A DNA stretch of 64,000 bases, from positions 15,010-79,009 of the forward strand of contig CAZMYW010000014.1 of assembly GCA_964570625.1 (NCBI GenBank). Direction: 5' to 3'. Within the stretch, counting starts at the first letter, position 1. The number at the start of each line of letters is the position of its first letter. Source of the DNA: JBFLXB01 sp964570625. Its GTDB lineage: Bacteria; Nitrospirota; Nitrospiria; 2-01-FULL-66-17. The position numbers were made by a program, and so were the translations under genes. Shown here one piece after another: positions 59,369 through 64,000 of this stretch. The notes beneath the pieces are model-generated. The model was given only the letters and a program-made list of their open reading frames with translations. It made no database searches and was not told the origin of the DNA.

Positions 59369-59513
59369 TTAGTCGATAATTTCGGTGAACTCCTGCGGGG
59401 TCATAGAGGGTGAAATGTAGGGCCACTGTATCAGGCATAGGGACTGCGCACAAGGGCGATTGCGCCCGACCCGTTCCCTGCGCTATGGTGAGGCTGCATT
59501 CGGAGTGAGAACT

Positions 59514-59771
59514 ATGCTCGGGGATCTGCTGATTTCCATCGGCGTCTGGTTGGCGTACTTTTCGCTGGTGTTTTTCCCGCTGCGATGGCTGTACGATCGG
59601 GTGTTGGGCCCCAAGCCGTCCGATCGGATGGTGGATCGCGAGCGGCTGAACGCCTGGACCGCGCGGCAGACGAAGCTGCGGCGGGTGTTCGTGTCCATCG
59701 GCATCGGGCTCGCGGTCTTGCCGTTGGTGATCCGGATGCTCCTCGCGCTGTCCAAGGCGGTGGGGGGCTGA
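59514..59771 (+). CDS. Small two-helix membrane protein
   Basis: 85 aa. MLGDLLISIGVWLAYFSLVFFPLRWLY and FVSIGIGLAVLPLVIRMLLAL are two membrane helices around a basic cytoplasmic loop (RERLNAWTARQTKLRR). ATG 59514 is chosen; the frame extends upstream to 59460 without an RBS. The stop overlaps the ispE start, so it is probably co-translated with ispE. Function unknown. Confidence 0.68.
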   Translation: MLGDLLISIGVWLAYFSLVFFPLRWLYDRVLGPKPSDRMVDRERLNAWTARQTKLRRVFVSIGIGLAVLPLVIRMLLALSKAVGG

Positions 59772-60658
59772 TGATCGCGTTGCGGGCGCCGGCCAAGATC
59801 AACCTGTGCCTGCGGGTGCTGGGGCGGCGGCCGGACGGGTACCACGAGTTGGAATCCGTCTTCCAGATGGTGGGGCTGTACGACGAGGTGATCGTCCGGC
59901 CTCGCCGCCGTGGGATCTCGATCGACGTCGAAGGGGTGGACCTGCCGCACGGCTCCGGGAACCTGGCGTATGACGCGGCGGTGGCGCTGGCCCGGGAGGC
60001 CGGCGGTACGCGCGCCGCATCGATCCATCTCGCGAAACAGATTCCGCTGGGCGCGGGGCTGGGAGGCGGGAGCAGCGATGCCGCCGCGGTGCTGATCGGC
60101 CTCAATCGGCTGTGGCGACTGCGCTGGCCGCGGCCGCGGCTGGCCGCGCTGGGCGCGGCGCTGGGCAGCGACGTGCCATTTTTTTTCTTCGGACCCACCG
60201 CGTGGGTGACGGGTCGGGGCGAACGCGTGGCCCCCGCGCCGTCCCTGCGGCCGTCCACGTTGGGTCCGTTGCCGTGCTGGGTGGTGCTGGTGAATCCCGG
60301 GTTTCCGGTGTCCACGCAGTGGGCGTTCCAGGCGCTCGATCAGGCTGTCGGCGGGACAATCCGATTGACAAACGGTGGGGCCATTTATAAAATGGGCCGC
60401 TTATCCGATGGTTCTCCCGCATCGGTGCGCTCGATGGCCAATGACCTCGAGCGGGTCAGCGTTGCGAGGTACCCGGTCATCGAGGAGATCAAGGCACAGC
60501 TCCTCAAGGCTGGGGCCGTCGCCGCGCGGATGTCCGGGAGCGGTCCAACCGTGTTCGGGCTGTTTGCAACCCGCGCGGAGGCTGCCAAGGCGAGCGAGGG
60601 GTTGTCGCCGTTGTGGCGGCGATGGGTGGTACGGGTGCTCAGGCGCGCACCGTGGTGA
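59771..60658 (+). CDS. ispE: 4-diphosphocytidyl-2-C-methyl-D-erythritol kinase IspE
   Basis: GHMP kinase of 295 aa in the MEP isoprenoid pathway, phosphorylating the 2-OH of CDP-ME. Motifs: APAKINLCLRVLGRRPDGYHEL, the GHMP loop PLGAGLGGGSSDAAAVLIGL, LGSDVPFFFFGPTAWVTGRGE and the C-terminal AARMSGSGPTVFGLF. ATG 59771 overlaps the stop of the small membrane protein. The MEP route supplies the undecaprenyl carrier used by MraY. Confidence 0.95.
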   Translation: MIALRAPAKINLCLRVLGRRPDGYHELESVFQMVGLYDEVIVRPRRRGISIDVEGVDLPHGSGNLAYDAAVALAREAGGTRAASIHLAKQIPLGAGLGGGSSDAAAVLIGLNRLWRLRWPRPRLAALGAALGSDVPFFFFGPTAWVTGRGERVAPAPSLRPSTLGPLPCWVVLVNPGFPVSTQWAFQALDQAVGGTIRLTNGGAIYKMGRLSDGSPASVRSMANDLERVSVARYPVIEEIKAQLLKAGAVAARMSGSGPTVFGLFATRAEAAKASEGLSPLWRRWVVRVLRRAPW

Positions 60659-60674
60659 CGCGGGCGTCGAATAC

Positions 60675-60749
60675 TGGGGCGTCGACAAGTGGTAAGTCAG
60701 GAGACTTTGGATCTCCCATTCCCAGGTTCGAATCCTGGCGCCCCAACCA
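60675..60749 (+). tRNA. tRNA-Gln(UUG), CCA encoded
   Basis: Acceptor stem TGGGGCG pairs with CGCCCCA. The anticodon stem GGAGA/TCTCC holds loop CTTTGGA with anticodon TTG (UUG), decoding CAA. T arm CCAGG-TTCGAAT-CCTGG is standard. The discriminator A (60746) and CCA (60747-60749) are encoded. It lies between ispE and prs, a position seen in many bacteria. Confidence 0.93.
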
Positions 60750-60788
60750 CCCGCGCACGAGTGAGCGACTCACAAGGGTGATGACACC

Positions 60789-61727
60789 ATGAGAGAACTC
60801 AAGCTGTTTACCGGCAACTCCAATCCGGGATTGGCGCACGAAATTTGCGACTACCTCGGGGTTGCGTTGGGGGAAGCCACGGTCGGCACGTTCAGCGACG
60901 GCGAAATTCTTGTGCGGATCGAAGAGAACGTGCGCGGCATGGACGTGTTCCTGGTGCAATCCGCCTCGGACCCGGTCAACAAACACATCATGGAATTGTT
61001 GATCATGCTCGACGCGCTCAAACGCGCGTCCGCGTACCGGATCACGGCGGTGCTGCCGTATTACGGGTACGCGCGCCAAGACCGCAAGGATCAGCCCCGG
61101 GTGCCCATCACCGCCAAGCTGGTGGCGGACCTGATCGCCACGGCGGGTGCACATCGTGTGTTGACCATCGATTTGCACGCCGGGCAAATCCAAGGGTTTT
61201 TCAACGTCCCGGTGGATCACCTCTACGCCACGCCCGTCTTGCTGGAGCACTTCAAACAAGTGGGGCTCGACAATCTGGTCATCGTCTCCCCGGACGCCGG
61301 GGGCGTTGAACGAGCCCGCGCGTTCGCCAAACGGCTCAAGGCGAACCTGGCCATCATCGACAAGCGGCGCGACGGGCCCAATCAGACCAAATTGATGAAC
61401 ATCATCGGCGAAGTGTCGGGGCGCAACGTGTTGTTGCTCGACGACATGATCGACACCGCCGGCACACTCGCGCAGGGCGCGGTGGCGCTGCGCGACAAAG
61501 GCGCCCGCACCATTCTGGCGGGCTGTACACACCCGGTGCTGTCGGGGCCCGCACTCGAGCGCATCAACCAGGCCCCACTGGACACCTTGGTGGTGACCAA
61601 CACGGTGCCCTTGAACGGCAAGGAAGAGCAGTGCCGCAAGCTGGTCTCGCTGAGCGTGGCCCCGCTGTTGGGAGAGGCGATCAAACGTATTCATGAAGAA
61701 GAGTCGGTGAGCTCACTCTTCGTCTGA
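60789..61727 (+). CDS. prs: Ribose-phosphate pyrophosphokinase
   Basis: 312-aa class I PRPP synthetase (ribose-5-phosphate + ATP to PRPP + AMP). FTGNSNPGLAHEICDYLGV, VQSASDPVNKHIMELLIMLDALKRASA, YGYARQDRKDQPRVPITAKLVADLI, the flexible-loop/PRPP site VLLLDDMIDTAGTLAQGA and TIDLHAGQIQGFF are all present. The tRNA gene ends 39 bases upstream; rplY follows after 40 bases. Confidence 0.97.
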   Translation: MRELKLFTGNSNPGLAHEICDYLGVALGEATVGTFSDGEILVRIEENVRGMDVFLVQSASDPVNKHIMELLIMLDALKRASAYRITAVLPYYGYARQDRKDQPRVPITAKLVADLIATAGAHRVLTIDLHAGQIQGFFNVPVDHLYATPVLLEHFKQVGLDNLVIVSPDAGGVERARAFAKRLKANLAIIDKRRDGPNQTKLMNIIGEVSGRNVLLLDDMIDTAGTLAQGAVALRDKGARTILAGCTHPVLSGPALERINQAPLDTLVVTNTVPLNGKEEQCRKLVSLSVAPLLGEAIKRIHEEESVSSLFV

Positions 61728-61767
61728 GTGGCTCTTCGATATCACGGCAAGCAGAAAGGATTACGGT

Positions 61768-62508
61768 ATGCAACGGATTGAATTGTCGGTTGAACAGCGA
61801 ACGCAAGGGGGCAAGGGCGTGGCCCGGAGCCTGCGGCGGGCGGGAAAAATCCCGGCAGTGCTCTACAGCGGCGGGAAATCCACGCCGTTGAGCCTCAATC
61901 CCGCGGATCTCAGCAAGTTGCTGCATTCGGCCGCGCGGGAGAACACGTTGATCGATCTCAAGATCGACGGGAAGAAAGACAAAGAACGCCTGGCGATTCT
62001 CCGCGAGGTGCAACACGATCCCATCACCGGAAAACCGCTGCACATTGATTTGTTCGAGGTGGCGCTGGACCAGGCCATCCGCCTCAAGGTGCACGTCGAA
62101 ATCGTCGGCGAGACGCCGGCGGGCGTCAAAGAAGGCGGAGTGCTCCAGCACGGGTTGCGCGAGGTGGAGATCGAGTGTGTACCCGCGTTGATTCCGGACG
62201 CCGTGCGGGTGGATCCGTCCCACTTGAAGACCGGCGAGGCGATTCATCTGCGGGACCTCCCCCTCGGCGAAGGGATTCGGGTGTTGGGCGACGGCGATCT
62301 GGTGGTGGTGTCCATCACCATGCCGATTTCCGAAGAGAAGTTGGCTGAACTCTTAGCCGGGACTCCGAAGGAAACCAAGGAGCCCGAGCTGTTGGCCAAG
62401 AAGAAGGAAGAGGGCGAGGCGGCGCCGGCAGGGGCCGCAGCCAAGCCGGACGCCAAGGCCGAGGCCAAGGGCAAGGACGAGAAGCCCAAGGAAGCCAAGG
62501 GCAAGTAG
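61768..62508 (+). CDS. rplY: 50S ribosomal protein L25 (CTC type)
   Basis: 246 aa. The long CTC form has an N-terminal 5S-rRNA-binding L25 domain (about 1-95; VARSLRRAGKIPAVLYSGGKSTPL, REVQHDPITGKPLHIDLFEV). A beta-rich C-terminal TL5 domain to about 190 follows, and then an Ala/Lys/Glu-rich tail (KKEEGEAAPAGAAAKPDAKA) that may be disordered. ATG 61768 has AAAGGA about 12 bases upstream. Located between prs and pth as in many genomes. Confidence 0.95.
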   Translation: MQRIELSVEQRTQGGKGVARSLRRAGKIPAVLYSGGKSTPLSLNPADLSKLLHSAARENTLIDLKIDGKKDKERLAILREVQHDPITGKPLHIDLFEVALDQAIRLKVHVEIVGETPAGVKEGGVLQHGLREVEIECVPALIPDAVRVDPSHLKTGEAIHLRDLPLGEGIRVLGDGDLVVVSITMPISEEKLAELLAGTPKETKEPELLAKKKEEGEAAPAGAAAKPDAKAEAKGKDEKPKEAKGK

Positions 62509-62514
62509 CCGTCC

Positions 62515-63081
62515 GTGAAGCTGGTGGTGGGGCTGGGAAACCCTGGCGCGGGTTACGCCGCGACCCGCCACAACGTGGGGTTTCGGGTGGTCGAGGCGTT
62601 CGCGGCCGCTCACCACATCCGTCTGCGGCCGGTGGGCGAACACGCCGCGGCCGGTCGGGGGACGCTGGCCGGAGGAGAAGACCTCTGGGTCGCCGAACCG
62701 CTGGGCTACATGAATCGAAGCGGGAGCGCGGTTCGCGTGCTCCTCACGGAGTCGGGCGGGGAACCGGGTTCACTGCTGGTCGTGTATGACGACTTGGACC
62801 TCCCTCTGGGGCAGTTACGTTTCAAGCGCCAGGGGGGACACGGCGGACACAACGGCGTGCGTTCGATCATCGAGGCGTTGGGCACCGACGAGGTTCTGCG
62901 GCTCAAGGTCGGGATCGGTCGCCCCCCGGACGGGCATGACCCGGTCGCATACGTGTTGGAACCGTTTTCGCCGGAGGAAGAACCGGTGATCGCTTCCGCA
63001 GTGGTTCGCGCGCGGGACGCGGTTGCCGCGGCGTTGACCGAAGGCGTCGGCGCGGCGATGAATCGATTTCACGCGTCGTAA
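62515..63081 (+). CDS. pth: Peptidyl-tRNA hydrolase
   Basis: 188-aa enzyme releasing peptides from peptidyl-tRNA. VVGLGNPGAGYAATRHNVGFRVVE contains N9 and catalytic H19. PLGYMNRSGSAV, DDLDLPLGQLRFKRQGGHGGHNGVRSII and LRLKVGIGRPP are the other family motifs. GTG start 62515, 6 bases after rplY, so co-transcription is likely. Length is normal. Confidence 0.95.
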   Translation: MKLVVGLGNPGAGYAATRHNVGFRVVEAFAAAHHIRLRPVGEHAAAGRGTLAGGEDLWVAEPLGYMNRSGSAVRVLLTESGGEPGSLLVVYDDLDLPLGQLRFKRQGGHGGHNGVRSIIEALGTDEVLRLKVGIGRPPDGHDPVAYVLEPFSPEEEPVIASAVVRARDAVAAALTEGVGAAMNRFHAS

Positions 63082-63102
63082 GCGCGTGACTGGACGAGCG
63101 AG

Positions 63103-63124
63103 GCGACTGCGGTCGCTTTTTTTT
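63103..63124 (+). terminator. Rho-independent terminator after pth
   Basis: GCGAC (63103-63107), loop TGCG, GTCGC (63112-63116), followed by eight T (63117-63124). It lies 21 bases after the pth stop and 32 before hppA, so it ends the ispE-pth unit. Confidence 0.85.
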
Positions 63125-63156
63125 GTGACCTCATCAACTGACGAAGGAGTGACGTG

Positions 63157-64000
63157 ATGTCGATTGAACTCATGGCCATTGTGTTCGCCTTGGGGTGCTC
63201 CGCCGCGGCGATCGCGTACGGGGCGATCAGTGCCCAGTGGGTGGTTGGGTTGTCCCCCGGTTCCCAGCGGATGCAGGAAATCGCGCGCGCGATCCAGGAA
63301 GGCGCCAAGGCGTACTTGAATCGCCAGTACACCGCCATCGCGGTGGTGGGCGGGGTGTTGTTCGTTGCGCTGCTGGTGGCCTTGGGTTGGAAGACCGCGG
63401 TGGGTTTCGCGATCGGCGCCGTGTTGTCGGCGTTGGCTGGCTACATCGGCATGAACGTGTCGGTGCGCGCGAATGTGCGGACCGCGGAGGCCGCGCGCAA
63501 CGGGCTGGCGGCGGCGTTCAAGGTGGCGTTCAGAGGCGGCGCGGTGACCGGGCTCTTGGTCGTCGGGCTCGGGCTGCTGGGCGTGGCGGGCTACTACTGG
63601 TTCCTGAAGGCCACCACGTCGCCCGGCGAAGCTTTCAACATCACGCCGTTAGTCGGGCTGGGTTTCGGCGGCAGCCTGATCAGCATTTTCGCGCGGCTGG
63701 GCGGCGGCATTTTCACCAAGGCTGCGGACGTGGGCGCGGATCTGGTCGGCAAGGTCGAGGCCGGGATTCCGGAGGATGATCCGCGCAATCCCGCCGTGAT
63801 CGCCGACAACGTGGGCGACAACGTGGGCGACTGCGCCGGGATGGCGGCGGATCTCTTCGAGACCTACGCCGTCACCATCATCTCCGCCATGCTCTTGGGC
63901 ACCTTGATGTTCACGGGCGCGTCGGTGGAATCCGCGTTGGTCTACCCGTTGGTCTTGGGCGGCATCTCCATCGTGGCGTCGATCATCGGGACGTTCTTCG
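63157..64000 (+). CDS. hppA: Membrane-bound proton-translocating pyrophosphatase, 3' end cut by window
   Basis: At least 281 residues are in the window; the frame has no stop before the right edge. This family pumps H+ or Na+ using PPi. At least five membrane helices are seen. The PPi/Mg site is present: DVGADLVGKVEAGIPEDDPRNPAVIADNVGDNVGDCAGMAADLF. The K+-dependence residue lies beyond the window, so the subtype cannot be read. ATG 63157 follows GAAGGAG. It starts its own unit after the terminator. Confidence 0.95.
   Translation, partial: MSIELMAIVFALGCSAAAIAYGAISAQWVVGLSPGSQRMQEIARAIQEGAKAYLNRQYTAIAVVGGVLFVALLVALGWKTAVGFAIGAVLSALAGYIGMNVSVRANVRTAEAARNGLAAAFKVAFRGGAVTGLLVVGLGLLGVAGYYWFLKATTSPGEAFNITPLVGLGFGGSLISIFARLGGGIFTKAADVGADLVGKVEAGIPEDDPRNPAVIADNVGDNVGDCAGMAADLFETYAVTIISAMLLGTLMFTGASVESALVYPLVLGGISIVASIIGTFF

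Noticed and set aside
1..64000. CRISPR array
   Set aside because: No regularly spaced direct repeats of 20-40 bases with unique spacers were seen. The 9-nt arrays are contiguous.

Overview
This is a GC-rich (roughly 60-65%) chromosomal window from a Gram-negative, didermic, pilus-bearing bacterium. Its signs are a meso-DAP type MurE, lipoproteins with lipoboxes, LpoB, beta-barrel proteins and a PilB/T/C machine. The division cluster runs straight into pgeF-yggS-yggT-divIVA, and ispE-tRNA-prs-rplY-pth is followed by a membrane pyrophosphatase. This layout resembles Nitrospirota and neighbouring phyla. That placement is inference from gene order; no database was used.

Layout. (1) 1-19476, plus strand: the dcw cluster rsmH-ftsL-ftsI-murE-murF-mraY-murD-ftsW-murG-murC-murB-ddl-ftsQ-ftsA-ftsZ, then pgeF-yggS-yggT-divIVA. 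Most junctions overlap by a few bases; the main break is murE/murF, where a 124-bp palindromic repeat sits. (2) 19494-21749: a small unknown gene, a DnaA-box-like cluster, pgsA-aroE and a second copy of the repeat. (3) 21811-29230: type IV pilus genes pilB-pilT-pilC and a PilS/PilR-type two-component pair behind a good sigma70-like promoter. (4) 29257-33129, minus strand: five consecutive lipoprotein genes (53-aa peptide, two LPP20-like proteins, a COG3014-like protein, LpoB). (5) 33.2-36.6 kb: NmrA-like protein, DUF4136-like lipoprotein, YaeQ, an outer-membrane barrel gene with a premature stop, and a rhodanese. (6) 36.6-45.5 kb: an accessory island with an ORF6N gene, four related palindromes, one decayed and one intact COG3657/COG3636-type toxin-antitoxin module, and a restriction-modification pair whose methyltransferase gene carries a frameshift. 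(7) 45.5-59.2 kb: envelope and hypothetical genes, including a signal peptidase I with an added N-terminal membrane domain, a 32-aa basic protein, MltD with LysM repeats, a heme-binding fatty-acid cis/trans isomerase, a four-helix-bundle protein with 9-nt repeats and a PNPOx-like protein. A third repeat copy follows. (8) 59.5-64.0 kb: ispE, tRNA-Gln(UUG), prs, rplY, pth, a terminator and the start of hppA.

Function. The first 19 kb makes lipid II from UDP-MurNAc and drives septation (FtsZ/A/Q/L/W/I). PgeF, LpoB and MltD add peptidoglycan editing, synthase activation and lytic turnover. The pilus and lipoprotein loci are also envelope-directed. The island at 36-45 kb is the clearest laterally acquired part, with lower local GC, TA modules, RM genes and repeats.

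Most novel-looking signals: the three-copy palindromic element with compensatory terminal changes; the palindrome family around the ORF6N gene, one member lying inside its coding sequence; the 9-nt repeat found both upstream of and inside the four-helix-bundle gene; the in-frame stop just before the beta-signal of a barrel protein; the methyltransferase frameshift with a compositionally distinct target-recognition segment; and two tiny genes (53-aa lipoprotein, 32-aa basic protein).
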